Source of the DNA: CBDAPU01 sp965198875
Lineage (GTDB): Bacteria; Pseudomonadota; Gammaproteobacteria; Eutrophobiales; Eutrophobiaceae
Length of the DNA: 64,000 nt
NCBI GenBank assembly: GCA_965198875.1
Contig: CBDAPU010000001.1
Span: 1,054,001-1,118,000, forward strand
Reading direction: 5' to 3'
The notes beneath the pieces are model-generated. The model was not told the DNA's origin and did not search any database. It saw only the letters and a program-made list of their open reading frames with translations. Position 1 is the stretch's first letter. Each line of letters opens with the position of its first letter. Shown piece after piece: positions 34,882 through 43,331 of the stretch. The position numbers and the translations under genes were made by a program.

Positions 34882-36137
34882 CAAACCCGGCAACGGCAAC
34901 CCGTATCACCGATGTCTGCGATTTCCCCGTGGATAGATATCGGCAGGATTTTCCGATCTTGTCAAGGGTCGTTCGGGATAAACCGCTGGTGTACCTGGAT
35001 AATGCCGCCACCTCACAAAAACCACGCAAGGTGATTGAGGCGATGGAGGATTACTATTGCCGATACAACTCCAACATTCATCGTGGCGTACACACCCTAA
35101 GCGAGCTTGCCACGGACGCATACGAGGCGGCGAGAGCAAAAATTAAAACCTTCATCCATGCCCGATCGGAGCGAGAAACCATTTTTGTGCGTGGCGCCAC
35201 AGAGGCAATAAACCTGATCGCCCAGAGCTATGGGAGAAATAAATTAACGCCAGGCGATGAAATCATCATCTCAGAGATGGAGCACCACGCCAATATTGTG
35301 CCCTGGCAGATGTTGTGTGAACAAACCGGGGCCATATTAAACGTCATCCCCATCAATGATGCGGGGGAGTTGATCATGGATGCGTATAGAAAACTATTAA
35401 CCGATAAAACCCGCATCGTATCGGTAGGCCACATATCCAATGCACTTGGGACGGTGAATCCGGTTAAGGACATCGCCGCCCTCGCCCATGAGGTGAATGC
35501 GGTGGTGGTGGTGGATGGCGCCCAGGCGGTCCCCCATACCAAAGTGGACGTACAGGATCTCGACTGCGACTTTTATACCTTCTCAGGACACAAATTATTT
35601 GGCCCTACCGGCATTGGCGTGCTCTACGGCAAGCAGGCGTTGCTGGAAGACATGCCCCCTTATCACGGCGGTGGCGATATGATCAGGAAGGTGACCTTTG
35701 AGCAGACCTCATATAACGATCTCCCCTATAAGTTTGAAGCCGGCACACCGGATATAGCCGGCGTCACCGGTCTGGGGGCGGCGATTGATTATGTGAGCGA
35801 AGTCGGCCTTGAGCACATCAACCACTACGAGCACCAACTCCTGCAATACGCATCGCAAGCCACCAGCCGTATCGCCGGTTTCAAACCCATAGGCACCGCG
35901 CAACACAAGGCGGGTATTTTATCATTCGTCATGGACGGCATTCACCCCCATGATCTCGGCACGATTTTAGATGATGAGGGTATCGCCATCAGGACCGGTC
36001 ATCACTGCGCCATGCCCGTTATGGACAGGTTTAAGGTGCCCGCCACCGCCAGGGCGTCTTTCGCCTTCTACAACACCTTCGAAGAGGTGGACAGGCTTAT
36101 TATCGGCCTGGAGAAGGCGAAGCACATCTTTCAATAA
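34878..36137 (+). CDS. sufS: Cysteine desulfurase SufS
   Basis: A 419-residue PLP enzyme that takes sulfur from cysteine. The PLP lysine is in FSGHKLFGPTGIG and the active-site Cys is in RTGHHCAMPVMDRF. Near the N-terminus, YLDNAATSQKP and NSNIHRGVHTLSE are typical of SufS. It is followed directly by sufU, so sulfur is probably relayed through SufU and not SufE, which is absent from the window. Confidence 0.96.
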   Translation: MTNPATATRITDVCDFPVDRYRQDFPILSRVVRDKPLVYLDNAATSQKPRKVIEAMEDYYCRYNSNIHRGVHTLSELATDAYEAARAKIKTFIHARSERETIFVRGATEAINLIAQSYGRNKLTPGDEIIISEMEHHANIVPWQMLCEQTGAILNVIPINDAGELIMDAYRKLLTDKTRIVSVGHISNALGTVNPVKDIAALAHEVNAVVVVDGAQAVPHTKVDVQDLDCDFYTFSGHKLFGPTGIGVLYGKQALLEDMPPYHGGGDMIRKVTFEQTSYNDLPYKFEAGTPDIAGVTGLGAAIDYVSEVGLEHINHYEHQLLQYASQATSRIAGFKPIGTAQHKAGILSFVMDGIHPHDLGTILDDEGIAIRTGHHCAMPVMDRFKVPATARASFAFYNTFEEVDRLIIGLEKAKHIFQ

Positions 36138-36592
36138 TGCTTATGTTTGATTTAAAGGACTTATACCAGGAGGTCATTGTCGATCACAACCGAAGCCCGA
36201 GAAACTTCGGCAAGATGAAGGCCGCACAAAAAACCCTGGAGGGGTTTAATCCCCTTTGTGGCGACCGCCTGACTTTGTATTTGAACATGGAGAATGAGAA
36301 GATATCGGAGATAACATTCGATGGCGCCGGCTGCGCCATCTCCGTTGCCTCCGCCTCACTGATGACCGAAGAGATGAAAGGCCGATCCGTTGAAGAGGCA
36401 AACGCCATCTTTGAGGCGTTTCATGCGCTGCTTATGGATCCCGGCTCGGAAATTGATTTCGACAGGTTCGGAAAACTGGCGGCGCTGGCCGGTGTGCGCG
36501 CCTATCCCAGCCGGGTTAAATGCGCCACCCTTTGCTGGCACACGTTGCATTGCCTATTAGCCGGTGATAACTCACCCGTTACCACCGAATGA
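36137..36592 (+). CDS. sufU: Sulfur-transfer protein SufU (IscU-like)
   Basis: A 151-residue IscU/NifU-N family protein with the three metal-binding cysteines in NPLCGDRLTLY, GAGCAISVASASL and RVKCATLCWHTL. The GDR sequence and the loop between the first two motifs fit SufU, the zinc protein that takes persulfide from SufS. It starts at TAATG overlapping the sufS stop; an internal ATG at 36143 is an alternative. It overlaps sufT by four bases. Confidence 0.92.
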   Translation: MLMFDLKDLYQEVIVDHNRSPRNFGKMKAAQKTLEGFNPLCGDRLTLYLNMENEKISEITFDGAGCAISVASASLMTEEMKGRSVEEANAIFEAFHALLMDPGSEIDFDRFGKLAALAGVRAYPSRVKCATLCWHTLHCLLAGDNSPVTTE

Positions 36593-37146
36593 ACAGGCAT
36601 ACCAACGAGCCGGTCACGGTACAGCGTCTGTGTGAGGCCATCCTCATTCCCAACGGCACACCGATAACCTTGCCTCAGGGGAGCATCGTCTTTATTACCC
36701 AGGCCCTGGGTGGAAACTACACCGTTAATATCAACGGCAACCTCGCCCAGGTGGGCGCACAGGACGCCGATGCCCTGGGTTTTGACGTCCCCGATGGCAG
36801 TAACCAGGAACAAGCCCCCAATGAAGATGGCAGCGTCAATGAAGACCATGTCTGGGCACAGATGCGAACCTGTTATGATCCTGAAATACCCATCAACATC
36901 GTTGAGCTCGGCCTGGTTTACGATTGTAACATCTCGCGATCAGAGTCAGGGGATAACCAGGTGGCTATCACCATGACATTAACGGCGCCGGGCTGCGGCA
37001 TGGGTGATTTCCTGGCCGCCGATGTGCACAGTAAAATAGCCGCGGTGCCGAATGTGGATCATATCCATGTTGAACTCACCTTCGACCCCCCCTGGAACCC
37101 TGACATGATGAGCGAGGCGGCGCGCCTTGAAACCGGCCTTTTATGA
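36589..37146 (+). CDS. sufT: Fe-S maturation protein SufT
   Basis: A 185-residue SufT: a family-specific N-terminal region (about 1-75, with GTPITLPQGSIVFITQALGG) and a C-terminal PaaD/DUF59 (MIP18-like) domain (VWAQMRTCYDPEIPINIVEL, then TLTAPGCGMGDFLA with the conserved Cys). It takes part in maturing iron-sulfur proteins. It is the last gene of the coupled chain sufC-D-S-U-T. Confidence 0.92.
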   Translation: MNRHTNEPVTVQRLCEAILIPNGTPITLPQGSIVFITQALGGNYTVNINGNLAQVGAQDADALGFDVPDGSNQEQAPNEDGSVNEDHVWAQMRTCYDPEIPINIVELGLVYDCNISRSESGDNQVAITMTLTAPGCGMGDFLAADVHSKIAAVPNVDHIHVELTFDPPWNPDMMSEAARLETGLL

Positions 37147-37312
37147 TCATGCCCCATCCTCTTGCGCCAAACCCCCATGGGCCTGATCTCAAAATGAGGG
37201 TATCCGTGCAAGGCGCTACCTCTCCAGAAGCACAGTTACACGAGGCAAAAGGGTCGATGAGAGCGGCGAGAACATGGCGCAGGCAAGAAAACAACCGCTT
37301 TGAGATAAGCGC

Positions 37313-37651
37313 ATGTCAGACTGGGTAGACGTGGCCAATGTCAATGCCTTCCCTGCGGGTGAGGTCCGTTTGCTGGATGTGGATGATGTACCCATAGCAA
37401 TCGTTAATGCCCAGGGTGAGTACTACGCCCTGGAAGATGTCTGCACCCACGATGGCTCGCCCTTGCTGGGTTGTGCGCTGGCGCCGGAAGAGGTCATTGA
37501 AGGCGCAACACTCATCTGTCCCCGCCACGGCGCCCGTTTCTGCATGAAGACCGGCGCCGCCCTTAGCCCGCCCGCCTACGAGCCCATAGCGATATTCCCA
37601 ACGCGGGTTGATAATGGCGTTCTACAGGTGCGAGATGATCGCCAGGATTAG
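37313..37651 (+). CDS. Rieske [2Fe-2S] ferredoxin-like protein
   Basis: A 112-residue single-domain Rieske protein of the NirD/BphF type. The ligands are Cys and His in EDVCTHDGSPLLG and Cys and His in ICPRHGARFCM. It is a soluble electron carrier. Rieske genes at the end of suf operons recur in bacteria, which suggests a role linked to cluster assembly, but the partner is not known. A 166-base gap separates it from sufT. Confidence 0.9.
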   Translation: MSDWVDVANVNAFPAGEVRLLDVDDVPIAIVNAQGEYYALEDVCTHDGSPLLGCALAPEEVIEGATLICPRHGARFCMKTGAALSPPAYEPIAIFPTRVDNGVLQVRDDRQD

Positions 37652-37706
37652 CGCCGCTCCGTCAATAAAACCCCGTAAACATGGATAGTGATAGCCGTGA
37701 TAGCGG

Positions 37707-37735
37707 TTTAATGCAGGGCTTTTTACACGTATAAT
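37707..37735 (+). promoter_or_regulatory. Promoter candidate upstream of ndk
   Basis: A perfect TATAAT at 37730-37735 with TTTAAT at 37707-37712, 17 bases apart. It is 215 bases before the ndk start, which would give a long leader. I see no other gene in the 298 bases between the Rieske gene and ndk. Confidence 0.5.
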
Positions 37736-37949
37736 CGCGCGCATCTTTAACACATTAAGCAAAGAGAAACTTTTTTTATTGGCGCGGTTTTCAGTGTTGG
37801 TCTTTGGCAATGAAAAATGGCCTCTGAAAGATACATCGCCGACTCACGTCATACCGAGGGCAAAAGTAGGCGCAGGTTCAGCGTGGGGGTTCAAGTCAAG
37901 GGATAACCACTACAACCATCACGGGAAAACGCAAAGACAGGACTGACAG

Positions 37950-38390
37950 ATGGGCAGCGAGCAAACCTTATCAATCATCAAACCCGATGCGGTGGCAAAA
38001 AATATAATCGGGGCCATTTATCAACGGTTTGAGGACGCCGGCTTAAAGGTCGTGGCGGCGAGAATGCTTCGGCTCTCTGAGCAGCAGGCGGCCGATCTTT
38101 ATGCGGTGCATCATGACAAACCGTTTTTTCAGGAGCTCGTCAGTTTCATGACCTCAGGGCCGATCATGGTGCAGGTGCTGGAGGGTGAGGATGCCATATC
38201 GAGAAATCGTGAACTGATGGGCGCGACTTTTCCCAAAGACGCACGGGCAGGCACCATTCGCGCAGACTTCTGCGACGCCGAAGGCGATCAGGGGGAGAAT
38301 GCCGTGCACGGCTCAGATGCGCCGGATACGGCAAAAGCGGAAATCGCCTTCTTCTTCACGGCGGAGGAGATCTGCCCGGCAAGCAGATAA
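37950..38390 (+). CDS. ndk: Nucleoside diphosphate kinase
   Basis: A 146-residue kinase that balances nucleoside triphosphates. It starts QTLSIIKPDAVAKNIIG and has the active-site His in the segment ENAVHGSDAPDTAKAEI. Length is normal. It opens the conserved ndk-rlmN-pilF-rodZ-hisS-yfgM-bamB-der series. Confidence 0.96.
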   Translation: MGSEQTLSIIKPDAVAKNIIGAIYQRFEDAGLKVVAARMLRLSEQQAADLYAVHHDKPFFQELVSFMTSGPIMVQVLEGEDAISRNRELMGATFPKDARAGTIRADFCDAEGDQGENAVHGSDAPDTAKAEIAFFFTAEEICPASR

Positions 38391-38395
38391 CCAAC

Positions 38396-39490
38396 GTGGC
38401 CCCTGATTGCAATTTATTCAATCTGAACCAGGCGGGCATGCGGGATTTTTTTGCCGGTATGTCCGAGAAACCCTTTCGCGCCGCCCAGGTCATGAAGTGG
38501 GTTTATCATCAGGGCATTACGGATTTCGGCGCAATGACCGATTTAAGCAGGCGCCTGCGTGATTATTTAACCAACAACACCCGCCCGGCAGTCCCTCACA
38601 TCGTCTCTGAGAAAACCTCCATGGACGGCACACGCAAGTGGTTAATGCAGGTTGATGAGAGAGAGATCATTGAAACGGTTTTCATTCCCGAAGCTACCAG
38701 GGGCACGCTTTGTGTTTCATCACAGGCGGGGTGTGCATTGAACTGCGCCTTCTGCGCCACTGGAAAACAGGACTATAAGCGCAATTTATCCGTGGCGGAC
38801 ATCATCGGCCAACTCTGGCAGGCCAATAAAGCGCTGGGTTATTTTCAAACACGCTCACGCCGGATCAGTAACGTGGTCTTCATGGGCATGGGCGAGCCCC
38901 TGCTTAATTTTGACAATGTCGTGAAGGCGATAGAACTAATGACCGATGATCTGGGTTTTGGCTTGTCCAACAAACGGATCACATTAAGTACCGCCGGGAT
39001 CGTCCCCGGTATTATAAAACTGGCGAAATGCAGCAAGGTGAGCCTGGCCGTATCATTACATGCACCCAACGATACGCTGAGAGAGAAGCTGGTGCCCATC
39101 AATAGAACCTATCCCATCGCCCGGCTGTTAGACGCCTGCCGTCAATACAGTGAAGCGAGTAGCGGCGCCCCCGTCACCTTCGAATACGTGATGCTCAAAG
39201 GCGTCAATGATTCAGGGAAGGAGGCGAGAGAGCTGGCCGATTTGCTAAGAGGATTTCCGGCCAAGGTCAACCTGATCCCGTTTAACCCTTTCCCTGATCC
39301 CGTTTTTGATGATCCCGCTTTTGAGTGCTCGCCAATGCAAACAATCGATGATTTTCGCGATAGACTGATGCAATCGGGTATTATCACCATCACCCGTAAA
39401 ACCCGGGGTGATGATATCAATGCTGCCTGTGGACAACTGACTGGAGAGGTTATCCCGCCCGCCAAACACTCACGGGAACAACAAAGATAG
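38396..39490 (+). CDS. rlmN: 23S rRNA/tRNA adenine C2 methyltransferase
   Basis: A 364-residue radical SAM enzyme that methylates A2503 of 23S rRNA and A37 of some tRNAs. The cluster motif is CALNCAFCATGKQ and NVVFMGMGEPLLN is typical. The conserved C-terminal Cys is in DINAACGQL. The gene begins with GTG, five bases after the ndk stop; a GGAGGAGA lies 20 bases upstream, inside ndk, so initiation may depend on coupling. Confidence 0.94.
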   Translation: MAPDCNLFNLNQAGMRDFFAGMSEKPFRAAQVMKWVYHQGITDFGAMTDLSRRLRDYLTNNTRPAVPHIVSEKTSMDGTRKWLMQVDEREIIETVFIPEATRGTLCVSSQAGCALNCAFCATGKQDYKRNLSVADIIGQLWQANKALGYFQTRSRRISNVVFMGMGEPLLNFDNVVKAIELMTDDLGFGLSNKRITLSTAGIVPGIIKLAKCSKVSLAVSLHAPNDTLREKLVPINRTYPIARLLDACRQYSEASSGAPVTFEYVMLKGVNDSGKEARELADLLRGFPAKVNLIPFNPFPDPVFDDPAFECSPMQTIDDFRDRLMQSGIITITRKTRGDDINAACGQLTGEVIPPAKHSREQQR

Positions 39491-40258
39491 ATGATGCATA
39501 ACATCCCCGTAATGCTGGTTCTGGTTTTTATGCTAACGGCCTGTTCACAGACCGCCGGCCAGAAGCAGATCATAGGGCCGAAAGAACCACCTGATGAGAT
39601 CGCACTCGCCAATGTGAACCTCGCCATTGAATACATGCGTATTGGTGAGTACGAGCGGGCGCTGGAGAAATTAGCCCGGGCTGAGGTTGCCGCGCCTTAT
39701 TTTCATGAAACCTACAATATTTACGGCATTTTGTATCAGCAACTGGGGGATGCGAAAACCGCCGAGAAGAACTTTAAGCGATCATTAAAACTGGAGCCGA
39801 CTGATTCCGCCACGATGAATAACTACGGGCGATTTCTATGCAGTGAAGGACGTGTGGATGAGGCGCAACGGATCTTCCAGACGGCGGTGGAAAATCCACT
39901 TTACGCCACCCCTGAAATTGCCATGACGAATGCGGCGACCTGTGCGAAATTAAATGGACAAATACTGAAGGCAGAGGAGTTTTATAAAAAAGCACTGGCC
40001 ATCAATCCACAGATCCCGGTAGCGTTATTGCAAATGTCGCAGATCAATTTCGATAAAGGTAACGCCTTGTCCGCACGCGGTTATTATCAACGTTATATAG
40101 ACATTGCCTCGCAAACTGCCGCCAGCCTGTGGCTCGGCATTCAAATTGAATCCCGGCTTGGCGATAAAGACGCCGTATCGAGCTATGCATTACTACTACG
40201 CAATCACTTCCCCGACTCCAACGAAGCCAGGTTGCTCAATGACTCAGGCGCCCGTTAG
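39491..40258 (+). CDS. pilF: Type IV pilus biogenesis lipoprotein PilF/PilW
   Basis: A 255-residue lipoprotein with TPR repeats. The lipobox is LTAC with Cys at residue 17-18. About six TPR helices follow (for example EYMRIGEYERALEKLARAEV and QLGDAKTAEKNFKRSLKLEP). PilF helps the secretin PilQ assemble in the outer membrane. The gene starts immediately after the rlmN stop. Together with the FimX-like protein at the left of the window, it suggests that the organism makes type IV pili. Confidence 0.9.
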   Translation: MMHNIPVMLVLVFMLTACSQTAGQKQIIGPKEPPDEIALANVNLAIEYMRIGEYERALEKLARAEVAAPYFHETYNIYGILYQQLGDAKTAEKNFKRSLKLEPTDSATMNNYGRFLCSEGRVDEAQRIFQTAVENPLYATPEIAMTNAATCAKLNGQILKAEEFYKKALAINPQIPVALLQMSQINFDKGNALSARGYYQRYIDIASQTAASLWLGIQIESRLGDKDAVSSYALLLRNHFPDSNEARLLNDSGAR

Positions 40259-40261
40259 CAC

Positions 40262-41143
40262 ATGCCGACCGATCAGGACAATGACATACGCATTTCAACC
40301 GGAGCGCATCTGCGGCATTTACGGGAAGAGAAAGCGCTCTCCATCGCGGATGTTGCCGCGCAGTTGTATCTTGATCCCGGGATTATCGCAGCGCTTGAGG
40401 GTGATGATTATGACGCCTTGCCCAGCGCAACTTACGTGCGCGGTTATCTGCGTAGTTACGCCAAAGTCCTGGCCGTCCCGGCCGATGCGATCCTGGCGTT
40501 GTATGATGCTGATGCACCTTCGCCGCCGGAGATCATCCCGCAGATAAAACTGAAAACACAAACAACGAGCAGAGATAAACCGGTCATCGCCTTCTCCTAT
40601 CTTGTTGTTTTTATCCTGATGTTGTTATCCCTCGCCTGGTGGCAAAGCCGCTTTATTCAGGATGGCCATCCTCTCACCGATCTCACTGCCCCTGATCCGA
40701 GCGAGACAGACAACCCGTCCCCGGGTTTGCCCTACCCTATTACGATTGTTGAGCATACCGATGCGCCGTTTTATCGTGCCCCGAGTGTGGATGAATCACC
40801 CAAGGCCGGCGATGCGCTTGATGTTACCCCCCCAGGGCCTGATACCGCCGGTGTCTCGCCACCCGCTATTACCGTTGCGATAGATAAGCGGGGCACAGGC
40901 CCTGATACGATTAAAATATCCCTCTCAGGTAATTGCTGGATTGAAGTATTCGATGTTAATGACGAGCGGGTCTACCTTGATCTTGCCCGTGCGGGACAAA
41001 CATTGCTGCTGCGCGGGATAGCCCCCTTCTCGGTAAAGTTAGGCTCATCACAGAGCGCGATGGTTGAGTTTAACGGCGTCGCCTTTGACCATGCCGGTTA
41101 CTCGCGGGCGGGGGTTGCCCGCTTTGTGCTTGGCGCAGAATAG
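40262..41143 (+). CDS. rodZ: RodZ-like helix-turn-helix membrane protein
   Basis: A 293-residue protein: an N-terminal XRE-type helix-turn-helix (GAHLRHLREEKALSIADVAA to about residue 75), one membrane helix near 105-122 (AFSYLVVFILMLLSLAWW), a Pro/Asp/Thr-rich periplasmic linker and a C-terminal DUF4115 beta domain. RodZ anchors MreB and controls cell shape. It follows pilF after three bases. In most relatives ispG follows; here hisS does. Confidence 0.88.
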   Translation: MPTDQDNDIRISTGAHLRHLREEKALSIADVAAQLYLDPGIIAALEGDDYDALPSATYVRGYLRSYAKVLAVPADAILALYDADAPSPPEIIPQIKLKTQTTSRDKPVIAFSYLVVFILMLLSLAWWQSRFIQDGHPLTDLTAPDPSETDNPSPGLPYPITIVEHTDAPFYRAPSVDESPKAGDALDVTPPGPDTAGVSPPAITVAIDKRGTGPDTIKISLSGNCWIEVFDVNDERVYLDLARAGQTLLLRGIAPFSVKLGSSQSAMVEFNGVAFDHAGYSRAGVARFVLGAE

Positions 41144-41233
41144 TTCTGTATTATTTCATTCGCTTTAGAGAAGACCCTGTGCCCGCCATCACTTCAATCA
41201 TCCAGGCAGGATGTGCATATACGGGGAATTAAC

Positions 41234-42508
41234 TTGGCGGATAAGTTACAAGCCCTACGGGGGATGCACGATCTGCTGCCCGATGACTCGATTAAATGGC
41301 AGCTACTGGAAGAGCGCATAAAATCCATACTGGAGTCCTATTGTTACAGGGAAGTGCGAACGCCTGTCCTTGAAAAAACCGATTTATTCTCACGTTCAAT
41401 CGGGGAGGCCACGGATATTGTCCATAAAGAAATGTACACCTTCTCTGATCGTAACGATGAGTTATTGACGTTACGACCGGAAGGCACCGCCAGTTGTGTC
41501 CGCGCCCTGTTGCAACACGGACTGTTGTATCAAGGCCCGCAAAGAATATGGTATCAGGGCCCCATGTTCCGCCATGAAAGACCGCAAAGAGGCCGCCTTC
41601 GGCAATTTTATCAAATCGGCGCCGAGGTGTTGGGCATAGAGAGCGCTGATATTGACGCCGAAATGATCTTGATGTGTTGGCGATTTTGGCGGCAACTGGG
41701 CATTCAGGATGTAACCCTTGAGCTCAATTCCTTAGGCTCTTATACATCAAGACAAAAATACAAGGCGGCGCTGGTAGCGTATTTCGCTGATAATAAAGAC
41801 AAGCTCGATGAAGATGGCGCCAGACGATTGGCCACGAACCCGTTGAGAATACTGGACAGCAAAAATCCCGATATGCAACCCTTAATCCTGGGCGCCCCTT
41901 CACTGCTCGATGCAATCGATGAGGAGTCCCGGGCGCACTTTGCAACCGTCTGTGAATTACTGGACGCCAATGACGTGGCTTATAGAATAAACCCCGGATT
42001 GGTGCGCGGCCTTGACTATTACAATCGCACTGTATTTGAATGGGTCACGGATAAACTGGGGGCGCAGGGGGCGGTTTGTGCCGGCGGGCGTTACGATGAT
42101 CTGGCTGAGATGCTTGGCGGGAAACCCACCCCCGGTATCGGCTTCGCCATAGGCCTTGAGCGTGTGCTGGAACTGGTTCGGTTCAGTGATACGCAGTTAA
42201 ACGCCAAAGCCCCGCAGTTTTATCAGATCCTGGTTGGCGATGCCGCGGTGAATGCCGGGGTGAAACTGGCCGAGTTTTTACGTGATCAAATACCCGGGCT
42301 TCGCATACAAACACACTGTGGCGGGGGAAGTTTCAAAAGCCAGTTTAAGAGGGCCGATAAATCTCTGGCCGAATATGCCTTGATATTAGGGGATGAGGAG
42401 GTTGAAAATAACATCGTGAACATCAAACCATTACGGGAGCACACGGCGCAATATGCGATCAACACGAATGGGTTGGTGGATGAAATCAATCGGCTCCTGA
42501 GGTCTTAG
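41234..42508 (+). CDS. hisS: Histidyl-tRNA synthetase
   Basis: A 424-residue class II synthetase. Motif 2 is FRHERPQRGRLRQFYQIG, the histidine-specific loop is LVRGLDYYNRTVFEW, and motif 3 is GIGFAIGLERVLEL. The start is probably TTG at 41234 (MADKLQALRGMHDLLP), which matches HisS N-termini and has GGGGA six bases upstream. A GTG at 41213 in the same frame is the alternative. Confidence 0.94.
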   Translation: MADKLQALRGMHDLLPDDSIKWQLLEERIKSILESYCYREVRTPVLEKTDLFSRSIGEATDIVHKEMYTFSDRNDELLTLRPEGTASCVRALLQHGLLYQGPQRIWYQGPMFRHERPQRGRLRQFYQIGAEVLGIESADIDAEMILMCWRFWRQLGIQDVTLELNSLGSYTSRQKYKAALVAYFADNKDKLDEDGARRLATNPLRILDSKNPDMQPLILGAPSLLDAIDEESRAHFATVCELLDANDVAYRINPGLVRGLDYYNRTVFEWVTDKLGAQGAVCAGGRYDDLAEMLGGKPTPGIGFAIGLERVLELVRFSDTQLNAKAPQFYQILVGDAAVNAGVKLAEFLRDQIPGLRIQTHCGGGSFKSQFKRADKSLAEYALILGDEEVENNIVNIKPLREHTAQYAINTNGLVDEINRLLRS

Positions 42509-42532
42509 GCTAAGGGGGTCTGCATTTTGTTT

Positions 42533-42541
42533 TGTTATAAT
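42533..42541 (+). promoter_or_regulatory. Extended -10 promoter for yfgM-bamB-der
   Basis: TGTTATAAT at 42533-42541 is a perfect extended -10 element (TGnTATAAT). No -35 is needed for this class and none is seen. It lies in the 193-base gap after hisS, 160 bases before yfgM. Confidence 0.45.
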
Positions 42542-42701
42542 CATGATTGCCGGCGGGAGCCGTTATTTTTCTGCGCCTCAGGCGGCAGTGCGTGGACAAC
42601 ACCGGCGGGCACTAAGTCGGCGCCAATGGCGTTGTCGCAACAAAAAGGGGCCGAGCAAGCGCCCTCACATGGTTTTATCGCTTAAATAGCAGGAGCAGCC
42701 C

Positions 42702-43331
42702 TTGGACGTTTATACAACTGAACAACAACAGATCGAAGAGATAAAAACCTGGTGGCGCGAGAACGGGATGTCGGTGGTTGTCGGCATCGCCTTAGGTATT
42801 GCTGCGATTTTTGGTTGGCGTTATTGGCAAGGCTATGAAATCGAACAGTCACAGGCCGCATCATCCCTGTATACCGATATGGTTGTCTCACTTCGAAGTG
42901 ATGATAGAGCAGACGCCGAAGAGCTGGCCGATACCATCCTTGAAGAGTACGAGAACTCCGCCTATGCGGTGTTCGCAACGTTGTCTCTGGCAAAATTAGC
43001 CATCGCTGATAATGATCTGGATGCGGCTGAAGAGCGCTTAAAATGGGCGCTGGATAAAGACATCGAGGCATCGCTCTCCCATGTCATTCGCCTGCGTTTG
43101 ATCAGGGTGCTGATTGGCCAGAATAAACTGGATGAGGCCAGTCGCTTGATTGCAATACAGGACAAGGGCACATTCTCGGCAAGTTATGATGAGTTGCTGG
43201 GTGACGTCAACGCCGCCCGGGGTGATAGGGATGCGGCCAGAGACGCTTATCGGCAGTCCCTCAACAGGGCGCAGGCAGATGGGCGCGACGTCTCAACATT
43301 GCAAATCAAGATTGACGACATTGGATACTAG
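42702..43331 (+). CDS. yfgM: YfgM-like ancillary SecYEG translocon subunit
   Basis: A 209-residue protein with an N-terminal cytoplasmic tail, one membrane helix (VVVGIALGIAAIFGWRYW, about 25-42) and a periplasmic TPR-like domain. It matches YfgM, which binds SecYEG and the chaperone PpiD. The start is TTG: AGGAG lies six bases upstream and MDVYTTEQQQIEEIKTWW fits the family. The end overlaps bamB by 11 bases. Confidence 0.88.
   Translation: MDVYTTEQQQIEEIKTWWRENGMSVVVGIALGIAAIFGWRYWQGYEIEQSQAASSLYTDMVVSLRSDDRADAEELADTILEEYENSAYAVFATLSLAKLAIADNDLDAAEERLKWALDKDIEASLSHVIRLRLIRVLIGQNKLDEASRLIAIQDKGTFSASYDELLGDVNAARGDRDAARDAYRQSLNRAQADGRDVSTLQIKIDDIGY

Noticed and set aside
37143..37328. 61-codon frame between sufT and the Rieske gene
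   Set aside because: It begins at an ATGA overlap with sufT, which looks attractive, but the product is low in structure, matches nothing known and runs into the Rieske gene. Probably chance.
43150..43320. Upstream extension of the bamB frame
   Set aside because: It reads through yfgM in another frame and would put the lipoprotein signal peptide some 60 residues inside the protein.
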